Part shown: piece after piece, positions 24,437 through 35,569 of the stretch
Layout: every line of letters starts with the position of its first letter
Position numbering within the stretch: the stretch's first letter is position 1
NCBI RefSeq assembly: GCF_001637325.1
Contig: NZ_LRXL01000052.1
Coordinates: forward strand, 239,937-303,936
Direction of reading: 5' to 3'
Length of the DNA stretch: 64,000 nt
Origin: Cochleicola gelatinilyticus
GTDB lineage: Bacteria; Bacteroidota; Bacteroidia; Flavobacteriales; Flavobacteriaceae
Position numbers and translations under genes: made by a program
Notes under the pieces: model-generated
The model's database searches: none
Told to the model about the DNA's origin: nothing
Seen by the model: the letters and a program-made list of their open reading frames with translations, nothing else

Positions 24437-25626
24437 TATTCGTTGTATTCCTGTAGCGCAATTTTCAAAATATTTACAGCTGTTATTAGACTTTCTTCTT
24501 TAAGGACGTAAGCGATCCTAATTTGGTTAAGTCCAACATTTTTACTCGAATAAAATCCAGCGGCAGGAGCCACCATGATCGTTTCTCCGTTTACATCGAA
24601 ATCTTCTAAAAGCCATTGAGCAAAAGCGTCGCTGTTTTTTATTGGAAGTTCTACAATACAATAAAAAGCACCTTTGGGATGACCAACTTTCACACCTGGT
24701 ATCTCTTCTAATTTTGCGATTAGTGTATTTCTTCGTTCTGTATATTCTGTTATTACATCGTCGAAATAACTTTGTGGTGTCTGCAATGCGGCTTCACTTG
24801 CAATTTGAGCGAAGGTTGGTGGGCTTAACCGTGCTTGGGCAAATTTTAAGGCAGTCGTAATTACTTTTTTGTTTTTAGAAACAAGGCAACCAATACGGGC
24901 ACCGCACATACTATAGCGTTTTGAAACCGAATCTATGATTATAGCGTAATCGTCCATACCTTCTTCTTCGAGTATAGAATAGTGCTTAGAACCATCGTAA
25001 GTAAATTCTCGGTATACTTCGTCTGCAACCAAAAATAGGTCGTGTTTTTTAACCATTTCGGCCAATTTCTGAATCTCCTCTTTCGAATATAAATATCCCG
25101 TTGGATTTCCTGGGTTGCAAATAAGAATTGCCTTTGTTTTTGGAGTAATTAATTTTTCGAACTCTGAGATGGGTGGAAGGGCAAAGTTGTTTTCAATCTT
25201 AGAAATTACTGGAACAATAGTTACGCCCGAAGCAGTTGCAAAACCATTATAGTTTGCGTAAAATGGCTCTGGAATAATCACTTCGTCATCCACATCACAA
25301 ATACTACCCATAGCAAAAAGCAATGCTTCGCTTCCGCCTGTTGTTACAATTATATCCTCGTGAGTAGCTGGAATATTTTTAGATTGATAATATGCTGCGA
25401 TCTTTTTTCGATACCCTTCAGAACCTTCAGACCTGGTATAGGCTAAAATCTCAAGAGAATGATTTGTTACTGCATCCATTGCTATTTGAGGAGATTTTAT
25501 GTCGGGTTGACCAATGTTTAAATGGTACACGGTCTTGTTCGCTTTATAAGCTTTTTCGGCAAACGGAACTAACTTTCTAATAGGTGATTCCGGCATGTTT
25601 TGACCTTTATTAGATACTGCAGGCAT
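24436..25626 (-). CDS. class I/II pyridoxal-phosphate aminotransferase
   Basis: A fold-type I aminotransferase of 396 residues. The substrate loop NIGQPDIKSP, the phosphate-contacting GNPTGYLYS, the Asp in VADEVYREF and the PLP Lys in SVSKRYSMCGARIGC are all present, as in aspartate/aromatic aminotransferases. The ATG at 25624-25626 (MPAVSNKGQNMPES) is preferred to one seven codons upstream. It is coupled to murB, a common flavobacterial pairing; the amino-acid specificity cannot be told from the sequence alone. Confidence 0.93.
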   Translation of the reverse strand: MPAVSNKGQNMPESPIRKLVPFAEKAYKANKTVYHLNIGQPDIKSPQIAMDAVTNHSLEILAYTRSEGSEGYRKKIAAYYQSKNIPATHEDIIVTTGGSEALLFAMGSICDVDDEVIIPEPFYANYNGFATASGVTIVPVISKIENNFALPPISEFEKLITPKTKAILICNPGNPTGYLYSKEEIQKLAEMVKKHDLFLVADEVYREFTYDGSKHYSILEEEGMDDYAIIIDSVSKRYSMCGARIGCLVSKNKKVITTALKFAQARLSPPTFAQIASEAALQTPQSYFDDVITEYTERRNTLIAKLEEIPGVKVGHPKGAFYCIVELPIKNSDAFAQWLLEDFDVNGETIMVAPAAGFYSSKNVGLNQIRIAYVLKEESLITAVNILKIALQEYNE

Positions 25627-25719
25627 AGCGTTTAATTTTAAAAGCAAAGTTGCAAAATATATTTTATAAATCGCTATTCGACGAGGTTCTTTAAGAAAAA
25701 AAAGATTATCTTCATAGAG

Positions 25720-27075
25720 ATGTATGAAGTGAGAAAAATAGCAGGCTGTTTTTTTCTAGCGGTTTTTTTGTTGTTACTTCCCCTCAACGGAACCTCTCAA
25801 AATCGTTTTGTTCTGGATGAAGGAAAAAAAAGTGACCGTATTGCCTTCAAATTACTAAATAATTTAATGCTGATTCCTGTTACCATTAATGGTGTAGAGC
25901 TTACATTTTTATTGGATACTGGGGTTAGCTCTACCATACTTTTTGGTGCTGCCGTCCAAGATTCGTTACGTCTTCAAAATAAAAAATCTATTAAGATTCA
26001 AGGGCTGGGACAAAACGGTAGTGTCTCGGCATATAAAAGTGTAAACAATAAAATTAAAATTGGAGCAGCTTACGATTTAAACCATTCACTTTATGTTGTA
26101 TACGATGAATCCTTAAATTTCTCACCTAGAATGGGAGTTCCAATCCATGGTATAATTGGTTACGATTTTTTTAGAAGCTTTTTAGTGCGCACAAATTATA
26201 TGTCAAAAACTATAAAGTTTTGGGATCCGAGAAATCATGATTTCAAGAATTGTCGTAATTGTGAATCTTTTGATATTGTGCTAAATAATAAAAAACCATT
26301 TGTTACCACAAAAATGACGATTCAAGACAGCATGAAATACACAACGCTATTAGTTGATTCAGGTTCTAGTGATGCAGTATGGTTGTTTGATGAATTCAAT
26401 GTTTTTTCTAACGGACCAACGAAATATTTTGAAGATTTTTTGGGATTAGGACTTAGCGGAGATATTCATGGAAAAAGGTCTAGAATACAGCAATTAAAAT
26501 TAGGTGATTTTGTTTTAAAAGATGTTCATGTAGCCATTCCAGAGGCAGAATCGATTGCAAAAGCTCGTAAGTATGCAAAACGTGATGGGAGTCTAGGAGG
26601 AGAGTTTTTGAGACGATTTACTGTTTTTTATGATTATCCAAACAATCGTATCAAGCTTAGAAAAAACAGCAATTTTTCAGATCCTTTCCATTATAATATG
26701 AGTGGAATTACTGTAGCCCATGATGGTATTGAAATGATAAAAGAGAAATTCTCTTCTTTTAATTCGTCAGACTATTTTACCGATCGTGCCGGTCAAAGTC
26801 AGCAATATACAGGAGTGAGTCTCGTGGAAGAATCACGTATTGTATTAGTGCCAAGATATATTATTGCAGCGGTGAGTAAGGGATCGTCTGCGGCAAGAAT
26901 GGGATTAGAGGTCGGCGATGAAATAATTGAAATTAATGGTGCGGCAGCGCATAAAATGCAACTTTCTGAACTCAACGAACTATTTCGTTCTAAAGAAGGA
27001 AGAACGGTTACATTGCGTGTAAGAAACAATAACGTTGAGTCGAAAGTAAAAATTACTCTTAAAAAAATACTATAA
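25720..27075 (+). CDS. secreted two-lobed aspartyl protease with PDZ domain
   Basis: A 451-residue exported protein. After a signal peptide (about 1-26) come two retropepsin-like lobes in one chain: the first catalytic Asp66 in LLDTGVSST and the second Asp213 in VDSGSSD. A PDZ domain follows at about 372-445 (VSKGSSAARMGLEVGDEIIEING). The single-chain pairing of both catalytic aspartates means that it can act without dimerising. Similar proteins in Bacteroidota are annotated as aspartyl protease family; substrates are unknown. It ends at a hairpin shared with the convergent DUF1573 gene. Confidence 0.9.
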   Translation: MYEVRKIAGCFFLAVFLLLLPLNGTSQNRFVLDEGKKSDRIAFKLLNNLMLIPVTINGVELTFLLDTGVSSTILFGAAVQDSLRLQNKKSIKIQGLGQNGSVSAYKSVNNKIKIGAAYDLNHSLYVVYDESLNFSPRMGVPIHGIIGYDFFRSFLVRTNYMSKTIKFWDPRNHDFKNCRNCESFDIVLNNKKPFVTTKMTIQDSMKYTTLLVDSGSSDAVWLFDEFNVFSNGPTKYFEDFLGLGLSGDIHGKRSRIQQLKLGDFVLKDVHVAIPEAESIAKARKYAKRDGSLGGEFLRRFTVFYDYPNNRIKLRKNSNFSDPFHYNMSGITVAHDGIEMIKEKFSSFNSSDYFTDRAGQSQQYTGVSLVEESRIVLVPRYIIAAVSKGSSAARMGLEVGDEIIEINGAAAHKMQLSELNELFRSKEGRTVTLRVRNNNVESKVKITLKKIL

Positions 27076-27077
27076 AA

Positions 27078-27110
27078 AAAACCAGTCTCGATAAGAAACT
27101 GGTTTAAATT
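27078..27110. terminator. bidirectional terminator
   Basis: AAACCAGT (27079-27086) pairs with ACTGGTTT (27098-27105), flanked by A and T runs. It sits between two convergent genes and can serve both strands. Confidence 0.8.
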
Positions 27111-27131
27111 TAAAATAAAATAATAGAAAGA

Positions 27132-27527
27132 TTATTTTGTCTTTTCAAGAACGCTTTTATCGGCTCCCATAACTTCACCTTTAATTTTCAAGGCTTTTAT
27201 AGGTTCGTCTGCATTAGAATATACAGTTACGGTCTTTCTAATTGGACCCACACGATTTGTGTCGTATTTAACTTCTATTACTCCCGAATCACCTGCAGCA
27301 ACTGGTCCTTCTGGTTTCTTTGGTACAGTACACCCACAACTTGATTTTACGTCAGATATAATAAGTGGAGCATCTCCAACATTCTTAAATTCAAAAACAC
27401 GAACTCCGTCGCTTCCTTTCGAAATACTACCGTAATCGATCGTTTCAGATGTAAAGCTAATTTTAGCCTGTGCATTAGCAGCAAAACTAACTAGTGCTAC
27501 AACAGCAATTAAAACTAATTTTTTCAT
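27132..27527 (-). CDS. DUF1573 secreted protein
   Basis: 131 residues: a signal peptide (to about ANAQA) and one DUF1573 immunoglobulin-like domain with the hallmark APLIISDVKSSCGCTVPKKP, including the SCGCT cysteine pair, and the strands EVKYDTNRVGPIRKTVTVYSN. These domains are common in Bacteroidota envelope proteins and resemble ASH/PapD-like folds; the CGC site may bind metal or form a disulfide. No molecular function is established. It is transcribed alone from a good promoter. Confidence 0.92.
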   Translation of the reverse strand: MKKLVLIAVVALVSFAANAQAKISFTSETIDYGSISKGSDGVRVFEFKNVGDAPLIISDVKSSCGCTVPKKPEGPVAAGDSGVIEVKYDTNRVGPIRKTVTVYSNADEPIKALKIKGEVMGADKSVLEKTK

Positions 27528-27577
27528 AATTTCTAATTTTTAGTACATGTAAAAATAGGCATCTTTTAAGCAATCTG

Positions 27578-27585
27578 CAAAATTA
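27578..27585 (-). promoter_or_regulatory. -7 box of the DUF1573 gene
   Basis: The minus strand reads TAATTTTG, an exact consensus match, with a leader of about 45 nt. Confidence 0.45.
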
Positions 27586-27617
27586 GTTATTCACTTTTAT
27601 AATCATACAGATATAAC

Positions 27618-27625
27618 TACTTTTG
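27618..27625 (+). promoter_or_regulatory. -7 box of valS
   Basis: TACTTTTG matches TAnnTTTG exactly, 31 bp before the valS ATG, giving a leader of about 25 nt, too short for a T-box or similar leader control. Confidence 0.5.
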
Positions 27626-27656
27626 CAATCTACTATTTCAAAAATCAGACCAAACT

Positions 27657-30287
27657 ATGGCTTTAGAGGCTACATATAATTCGCAAACTGTTGAAAAACG
27701 CTGGTATTCCTACTGGATGGAACATAATTATTTTCACAGTGAAGTAGATGAGAGGGAGCCTTATACCATTGTAATTCCACCACCGAATGTGACGGGTGTA
27801 CTTCACATGGGGCATATGCTAAATAACACCTTACAGGATGTACTAATAAGACGTGCACGCTTAAAAGGTTTTAATGCATGCTGGGTGCCTGGAACAGATC
27901 ATGCTTCCATTGCTACGGAGGCTAAAGTTGTAGCAAAACTGAAAAGTGAAGGAATTAATAAAGAAGACCTTACTAGAGAAGAGTTCTTAAAGCATGCTTG
28001 GGACTGGACTTACAAACATGGAGGAATTATTTTAGATCAATTAAAACATTTGGGAGCCTCCTGCGACTGGGAACGTACAAAGTTTACGATGGATGACGAC
28101 ATGTCAGCTTCAGTTATAAAAGTGTTTATTGATCTATATGAAAAAGGAAATATTTACCGCGGATATCGAATGGTAAACTGGGATCCTGAAGCGAAAACTA
28201 CACTTTCTGACGAAGAAGTGATTCATATAGAAAAGCAAGGAAATTTATATTATTTAAACTATAAAATTGAAGGGTCTAACGATACACTTACTATTGCGAC
28301 CACTCGACCCGAGACTATCTTGGGTGATACTGCTATTTGTATTAATCCGAACGATGAACGCTTTACTCACTTAAAAGGTAAAAAGGCAATTGTCCCTATC
28401 TGCAACCGTGTAATTCCCATTATTGAAGATGAATATGTTGATGTTGAATTTGGAACAGGATGTTTAAAAGTAACTCCTGCACATGATGAGAACGATAAAG
28501 TCCTTGGTGATAAGCATGGTCTCGAAGTGATCGATATTTTAAATGAAGACGCTACATTAAATAGCTTCGGAATGCACTATCAAGGAAAAGATAGATTTGT
28601 AGTTCGAAAAGAAATCACGAAGGAGTTAGAGGCGATAGGAGCGCTTCAAAAAATTGAAACACATACCAATAAAATAGGAACCAGCGAACGTACAGGGGCG
28701 GTTATTGAGCCACGATTAAGTGACCAATGGTTTCTTAAAATGAAAGAACTGGCACAACCTGCGTTAGATGCAGTACTCGAAAAGGAAGTAAATTTAGTTC
28801 CAGAGAAATTTATTAATACCTACCGTCACTGGATGGAAAATGTCCGTGACTGGAACATCTCACGACAATTGTGGTGGGGACATCAAATTCCCGCCTATTT
28901 TTACGGAGATGGAAAAGAAGATTTTGTGGTGGCAGAATCGCTAGAAGCTGCAGTGCCAAAAGCACAAAAAAAATCTGGAAATAGCGCGCTTACAGCTTCT
29001 AACCTAAAACAAGACCCAGATGCATTAGATACTTGGTTTTCTTCATGGTTATGGCCCATGAGTGTCTTTAATGGTATAATGGAGCCTGATAATAAAGAAA
29101 TTAATTATTACTATCCAACAAATGATCTTGTCACTGCTCCAGAAATTCTTTTCTTTTGGGTGGCACGTATGATCATTGCTGGATACGAATACCGAGGTGA
29201 AAAGCCTTTTAATAATGTATATTTAACAGGTATTGTGCGCGATAAGCAACGGCGAAAAATGAGCAAGTCGCTTGGTAATTCGCCAGATCCTATCGAATTA
29301 ATGAAACAATACGGTGCCGATGGAGTTCGTGTTGGAATGTTATTAAGTTCTCCGGCAGGAAATGATCTTATGTTCGACGAAGATCTTTGTAAACAAGGTA
29401 GTGGCTTTGTAAATAAAATTTGGAATGCTTATCGTTTAATTGATGGATGGGAAATTTCAGAATCTTTAGAAGAAACAGATACCTCTAAGATTGCATTAGA
29501 TTGGTATCGTGCGAAATTTCAAATGGCATTAGCAGAAATTGAAGATCATTATAGCAAATACAGAATTAGCGATGCCTTAATGGCAACTTATAAATTGGTT
29601 TGGGATGATTTCTGTTCTTGGTTGCTAGAAATGGTAAAACCCGGATACCAACAACCAATTTCGGGAAAAACCTTCCGAAGTATTATTGAGATTTTTGAAG
29701 ACAATCTAAAGGTGTTACATCCCTTTGTTCCATTTATTTCTGAAGAATTATGGCAGCATATTGCAAAACGTACTCCGAAAGAGGCGTTAGTTGTTTCACA
29801 ATGGCCAGAATTAAAGCCAATTAATGAAACACTTATTAAGGAATTTGAGTTTGCTTCAGAAGTGATCTCGGGCATTAGAACCATTCGGAAACAAAAAAAT
29901 ATTTCATTTAAAGAAACAATTTCCCTTCACATTATAAATAATGATAATGCAACCACTACGTTTGATGCTGTTATTCAGAAACTAGGGAACATTGATGTAT
30001 TGACGTATGTTTCAGAAAAAATAGAGGGTGCACTTACATTTCGTGTAAAATCGAATGAATATTTTGTTCCTATTGAAGGTGCCATTAATGTGGAAGAGGA
30101 AATTGAAAAACTTTCTGAAGAATTAAAATACACAGAAGGTTTTCTAAAAAGTGTACAAGGGAAATTGAAAAATGAGAAATTTGTATCAGGGGCTCCTGAA
30201 AAAGTGGTAGCAATGGAAAAACAAAAAGAGGCAGATGCCCTTGCGAAAATTGAAACATTAAAAACGAGTCTTGCGGGGCTTCAATAA
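27657..30287 (+). CDS. valS: valine--tRNA ligase
   Basis: A class I aminoacyl-tRNA synthetase of 876 residues. The HIGH motif is HMGH at 50-53 within PPPNVTGVLHMGH; KMSKS is at 534-538. Between them lies the editing domain (about 200-340) with TTRPETILGDTAI. The anticodon-binding domain and a C-terminal coiled coil (about 805-876), typical of ValRS, follow. It charges tRNA-Val and hydrolyses mischarged Thr-tRNA. Full length, no oddity. Confidence 0.98.
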   Translation: MALEATYNSQTVEKRWYSYWMEHNYFHSEVDEREPYTIVIPPPNVTGVLHMGHMLNNTLQDVLIRRARLKGFNACWVPGTDHASIATEAKVVAKLKSEGINKEDLTREEFLKHAWDWTYKHGGIILDQLKHLGASCDWERTKFTMDDDMSASVIKVFIDLYEKGNIYRGYRMVNWDPEAKTTLSDEEVIHIEKQGNLYYLNYKIEGSNDTLTIATTRPETILGDTAICINPNDERFTHLKGKKAIVPICNRVIPIIEDEYVDVEFGTGCLKVTPAHDENDKVLGDKHGLEVIDILNEDATLNSFGMHYQGKDRFVVRKEITKELEAIGALQKIETHTNKIGTSERTGAVIEPRLSDQWFLKMKELAQPALDAVLEKEVNLVPEKFINTYRHWMENVRDWNISRQLWWGHQIPAYFYGDGKEDFVVAESLEAAVPKAQKKSGNSALTASNLKQDPDALDTWFSSWLWPMSVFNGIMEPDNKEINYYYPTNDLVTAPEILFFWVARMIIAGYEYRGEKPFNNVYLTGIVRDKQRRKMSKSLGNSPDPIELMKQYGADGVRVGMLLSSPAGNDLMFDEDLCKQGSGFVNKIWNAYRLIDGWEISESLEETDTSKIALDWYRAKFQMALAEIEDHYSKYRISDALMATYKLVWDDFCSWLLEMVKPGYQQPISGKTFRSIIEIFEDNLKVLHPFVPFISEELWQHIAKRTPKEALVVSQWPELKPINETLIKEFEFASEVISGIRTIRKQKNISFKETISLHIINNDNATTTFDAVIQKLGNIDVLTYVSEKIEGALTFRVKSNEYFVPIEGAINVEEEIEKLSEELKYTEGFLKSVQGKLKNEKFVSGAPEKVVAMEKQKEADALAKIETLKTSLAGLQ

Positions 30288-30394
30288 TAGAAATCTCTTC
30301 AATTGCGTTAAAAACTCTTAAATTGTTTTAAAAGGCAGTTAATTACTTGTTAGGTGATTAATCGTGATGGTATATTGTTTAAAAATATAAAATC

Positions 30395-30637
30395 ATGGAT
30401 CAGTCTAAATATGACCAAATGCAAGGAATGCTTGCGAAGCTTGAAGATGTTAAGAATAGTCAAGAGAGCATTATCGATAAAATTAACCACATAATTACAG
30501 ATCTTTTTCAGAACCCTGATTCAGAACTGGAAAAAGCGATGGAAGCGGCACATCAAAAAGCTTCAGATAATGTCGAAAAAATCAATGAGGCAATAGAAAC
30601 CTATGAGATTAAATTTAATAAGGCTCAACAGGCTTAA
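30395..30637 (+). CDS. small helical hypothetical protein
   Basis: 80 residues with no membrane segment, signal or cysteine. It is almost entirely predicted amphipathic helix, rich in Lys, Glu and Gln, and begins MDQSKYDQMQGMLAKLEDV. It is separated from valS by 107 bp and followed by a clear terminator, so it may be its own unit or a read-through gene. I do not recognise the family. Confidence 0.65.
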   Translation: MDQSKYDQMQGMLAKLEDVKNSQESIIDKINHIITDLFQNPDSELEKAMEAAHQKASDNVEKINEAIETYEIKFNKAQQA

Positions 30638-30658
30638 TTATATTTTCTCACTAATTCT

Positions 30659-30690
30659 AAAGGACTACAGTTATGTGGTCCTTTTTTTAT
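30659..30690 (+). terminator. rho-independent terminator
   Basis: AAAGGAC at 30659-30665 pairs with GTCCTTT at 30678-30684, followed by a T run. Confidence 0.85.
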
Positions 30691-30709
30691 GCTATGAATT
30701 TAAGTTGTG

Positions 30710-30976
30710 CTATTTTCGATATAAAAAATAATGGGTAACAGCTTCGATATAAAGAATTTTTGCTTCATCTGGTTCTAAATTCTTTGTTTGAAATAGTGCA
30801 TTGGTTTTGAAAGCACTTATAAGCGGATTGCTGCTTGAAGGGAGGTCGTTAGAATTTGTAGCTCTTTTATAATACGCATAGAGGCGTAAAAGAAAATCGG
30901 CTGGAAAGGGTTTCTCGTGATCATTAATACTTTTTACAGCATTTTTAAAAGCGATATCTATTTCTTCGGATGTCAT
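30710..30976 (-). CDS. acyl-CoA-binding protein
   Basis: An 88-residue four-helix acyl-CoA-binding protein, the classic ACBP size. Visible family features are FKNAVKSIN in helix 1, the LRLYAYYKRAT segment carrying the Tyr and Lys that contact CoA, and AKILYIEAV in the last helix. It binds long-chain acyl-CoA in the cytoplasm. Its ATG overlaps the psd stop by 4 bp (ATGA), tying it to phospholipid synthesis genes. Bacterial ACBPs are fairly uncommon but known in Bacteroidota. Confidence 0.92.
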   Translation of the reverse strand: MTSEEIDIAFKNAVKSINDHEKPFPADFLLRLYAYYKRATNSNDLPSSSNPLISAFKTNALFQTKNLEPDEAKILYIEAVTHYFLYRK

Positions 30977-31623
30977 TTTGAAGCAAGTACTGTAAGTCCG
31001 CCTTTAACTTTTTCGTTAAGTTTTACATTTAGTTTGCTGCCTAAAGGTAAGAAGACGTCAACTCGAGATCCAAATTTAATAAACCCACTATCTGATGCTT
31101 GTGCAACTTGTTCGCCCTCTTTAGCATAATTTACAATTCGTTTGGCTAATGCACCTGCAATTTGGCGGTGTAAAATATCTCCAAAATTTTTTGTTCGTAC
31201 CACTACGGTAGTTCGCTCGTTTTCTTCGGAAGATTTTGGATGCCACGCCACTAAAAATTTTCCAGGATGGTATTTGCTAAATACCACTTCACCTCCTACA
31301 GGATAACGAGTAACATGCACATTTAAAGGGGACATGAATACAGAGACTTGTAGTCGTTTTTCGTTATAATATTCTTTTTCAAAGACTTCTTCAATAACAA
31401 CCACTTTACCATCCACTGGAGAAAGTATTTGAAGATCACTTGCGGAAAAAGAACGTTTCGGATTTCGAAAAAATTGAAGAATTAGTACCAACAGTGCTAT
31501 GAGTGTAATTACAATACCTCCTTTAATTATTGAATCTTCAATAAAATAATTAGCAGCTAGACTAAAGGCTATGACAATACCCAATGTGCCTAAAATAATT
31601 TTATGTCCTTCTTTATGAAACAT
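30973..31623 (-). CDS. psd: phosphatidylserine decarboxylase family protein
   Basis: A 216-residue short-form decarboxylase making phosphatidylethanolamine. Two N-terminal membrane helices (about 8-48) precede the domain with SPVDGKVVVIEEV and PLNVHVTRYPVGG. The self-cleavage site that generates the pyruvoyl group is at GS in FIKFGSRVDVFLPL near the C-terminus. The length matches the Bacteroidota/archaeal short form. It overlaps cdsA by 11 bp and ACBP by 4 bp; with cdsA it covers the CDP-diacylglycerol branch, with phosphatidylserine synthase elsewhere. Confidence 0.95.
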   Translation of the reverse strand: MFHKEGHKIILGTLGIVIAFSLAANYFIEDSIIKGGIVITLIALLVLILQFFRNPKRSFSASDLQILSPVDGKVVVIEEVFEKEYYNEKRLQVSVFMSPLNVHVTRYPVGGEVVFSKYHPGKFLVAWHPKSSEENERTTVVVRTKNFGDILHRQIAGALAKRIVNYAKEGEQVAQASDSGFIKFGSRVDVFLPLGSKLNVKLNEKVKGGLTVLASK

Positions 31624-32416
31624 ACTCTACAATTTCTAAAAATGCATATATAAAAGGGCTCGAATAAATAATACTGTCGAGACGATCGTACAAACCTCCA
31701 TGACCAGGCATTAAAACACCGCTGTCTTTTACTCCTGCCTGTCGTTTAAACTTAGATTGTATGAGGTCTCCAATTGTTCCAAAGATAGATGCCATAAAAG
31801 CAATCCCGATCCAAACCCAAAGTTCGTAAATATTGGTATACTTAAAGATAATAAAACTTGTGATAACCGCCCCTAAAAGTCCGCCAACAAATCCTTCTAT
31901 TGTTTTTTTAGGAGAGATACGTTCTAAAAGCTTGGTTCGACCGAAATTTTTACCAATTAGATATGCAAACGTATCATTTGCCCAGATGAGTATAAATACC
32001 CCAACAACAATTGTTGGTATAAATTCACCAGTAACCATAGGGATTAAGGTTAAAAAGACAAACCCACTAATTATATATAAAACAACTGTTACATATTTTT
32101 TCTTTTCGAACATAGGGATTTTATTTACCCATAGAACATCTTTAAGGAGAAATAAATTTACAAACCCTGAAAGAATTAAATATACGTACACGGCATTCAT
32201 TTCAAACGTATCATAACTTAAGAAATATAGTGCAAGTCCTAATAGAGCATACGCAAGGTAGCTTGTTAAATGTACTAGTTTTAAAAATTCACTTAAGGTA
32301 ATAACGGCGAGTACTAAGAAGAGTCCCATAAACCATTCACGCGAGGTGAACATTGAGAATAGTACTATTGAAATGTATAGTGCTCCCGAAAGGGTTCGCA
32401 CAATAAGTTCCTTCAT
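31613..32416 (-). CDS. cdsA: phosphatidate cytidylyltransferase
   Basis: An inner-membrane enzyme of 267 residues with about eight helices, making CDP-diacylglycerol from CTP and phosphatidate. The C-terminal CDS signature KDSGVLMPGHGGLYDRLDSI, with its acidic metal ligands, is intact, as is ISPKKTIEGFVGG. The ATG at 32414-32416 is chosen because an earlier start would overlap the LUD gene, which ends at 32418. It is coupled to psd. Confidence 0.96.
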   Translation of the reverse strand: MKELIVRTLSGALYISIVLFSMFTSREWFMGLFLVLAVITLSEFLKLVHLTSYLAYALLGLALYFLSYDTFEMNAVYVYLILSGFVNLFLLKDVLWVNKIPMFEKKKYVTVVLYIISGFVFLTLIPMVTGEFIPTIVVGVFILIWANDTFAYLIGKNFGRTKLLERISPKKTIEGFVGGLLGAVITSFIIFKYTNIYELWVWIGIAFMASIFGTIGDLIQSKFKRQAGVKDSGVLMPGHGGLYDRLDSIIYSSPFIYAFLEIVEYVS

Positions 32417-32417
32417 A

Positions 32418-33023
32418 TTATAGGTCTTCCAGTAGCAACAAATATAGGTTTTTTGTGCTACTTCCATAACTCATAAAGTCCTTTTCTTTTTCTGTTTCAA
32501 AGTCTTGAATTGTAGTGATATTGGTAGGTATATGTGTACCGCTTTGATCTTTGATTTTACGAAGTCCCTCACTTATGGTCTCAATAAGCTGACTTGTAGT
32601 CGCAAAAATGATAATATTGAATGGAAGTTCTTTTAATTTCTTTTCTTTAATCTGATTTGAAGATAATAAGATGGAACCATTTGCAGCAACCAATGCTTCG
32701 CAAGTGGAAACAAAAAACGGTGCGTTGGTATTTTTTACAAAGTTAAGATTGAAGCCATCAAATTTGGAAGTAAGTTGTTGATTGATGCAAAAGACATCTT
32801 TTTCATACCAATCATTTTCCAATAAGATATTATCGAACGCTTCCATAACTTCTTCACTGGTTTCACAATAAAGAAATTTACCTCCGTTTCTGTTAAAATT
32901 AAATGTAAATTTTTCGTCCAGAGGAAGTTTCTCATCTGGATAATATTTCCCATGGTCAGAATTTTTCGATTTTTCTTCCGACGATTTGTAATTAGGATTT
33001 AAAAGTCTTTTAAATAGACCCAT
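32418..33023 (-). CDS. LUD-domain protein (LutC/YkgG-like)
   Basis: A 201-residue protein with a flexible charged N-terminus (about 1-35) and one LUD domain, a Rossmann-like fold related to the lactate-utilisation proteins LutB/LutC. The segment ISEGLRKIKDQSGTHIPTNITTIQDF resembles the family C-terminus. No iron-sulfur cysteine motif is present and no lutA or lutB is nearby, so lactate oxidation is unlikely. Flavobacteria often keep this gene between ftsH and cdsA. Function unknown. Confidence 0.82.
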   Translation of the reverse strand: MGLFKRLLNPNYKSSEEKSKNSDHGKYYPDEKLPLDEKFTFNFNRNGGKFLYCETSEEVMEAFDNILLENDWYEKDVFCINQQLTSKFDGFNLNFVKNTNAPFFVSTCEALVAANGSILLSSNQIKEKKLKELPFNIIIFATTSQLIETISEGLRKIKDQSGTHIPTNITTIQDFETEKEKDFMSYGSSTKNLYLLLLEDL

Positions 33024-33065
33024 TTAGTTTAAACAATTGAGGAGTTGTGTTATTTACTCGTTCTT

Positions 33066-33073
33066 CAAAGATA
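33066..33073 (-). promoter_or_regulatory. -7 box of the LUD-cdsA-psd-ACBP operon
   Basis: The minus strand reads TATCTTTG, an exact consensus match, about 43 bp before the LUD start. Confidence 0.45.
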
Positions 33074-33138
33074 GGAAATCTTCAAGCAAATTACGATTTA
33101 GATGTCTGTTCTTTCTGCTAAGTAAGAAAAAATGGTAA

Positions 33139-35100
<1,962 letters not shown>

Positions 35101-35115
35101 GAGGCTTAATTTCTT

Positions 35116-35487
35116 TTAGTGTGTTGTTTCAATTTTTACCGATTTTGCATCGCCCCAAAGTCCTTCTATATCGTAGAATTCACGAATATGTTTCTGAAAG
35201 ACATGAACCACTACATGCACGAAGTCCATAAGAATCCATTCAGAATTATCGCTTCCTTCTACATGCCATGGCTTTTCTTTCAAAGCCTTACTAACGGTTT
35301 TTTGAACTGAATTTACGATTGCATTTACCTGTGTGTTTGAAGTTCCATTACAGATAATGAAATAATCGCATACGGTGTTTTCTATCTCTCTAAGGTCAAG
35401 TATTTCAATATCTTGTCCCTTAACATCTTCAATTCCTATAATTATTTGGGTAATAAGTTGATCTGTTTCTTTTTCCTTTTTCGACAT
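35116..35487 (-). CDS. rsfS: ribosome silencing factor RsfS
   Basis: A 123-residue RsfS/Iojap (DUF143) protein that binds ribosomal protein uL14 and blocks subunit joining when nutrients are scarce. The family core DYFIICNGTSNTQVNAI, the PWHVEG segment and DFVHVVVHVF are present. The length is normal. It is the first gene of the rsfS-ftsH pair and has a consensus promoter 20 bp upstream. Confidence 0.95.
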   Translation of the reverse strand: MSKKEKETDQLITQIIIGIEDVKGQDIEILDLREIENTVCDYFIICNGTSNTQVNAIVNSVQKTVSKALKEKPWHVEGSDNSEWILMDFVHVVVHVFQKHIREFYDIEGLWGDAKSVKIETTH

Positions 35488-35503
35488 TAAAAAAATATTT
35501 CCG

Positions 35504-35511
35504 CAAAGTTA
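35504..35511 (-). promoter_or_regulatory. -7 box of the rsfS-ftsH promoter
   Basis: The minus strand reads TAACTTTG, an exact TAnnTTTG match, 16 bp before the rsfS ATG. Confidence 0.5.
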
Positions 35512-35569
35512 TTACTTTTTTGTTTCTTGAAACGCTTAAAATTGCAATACTAAACGTTTCATTTACGCT

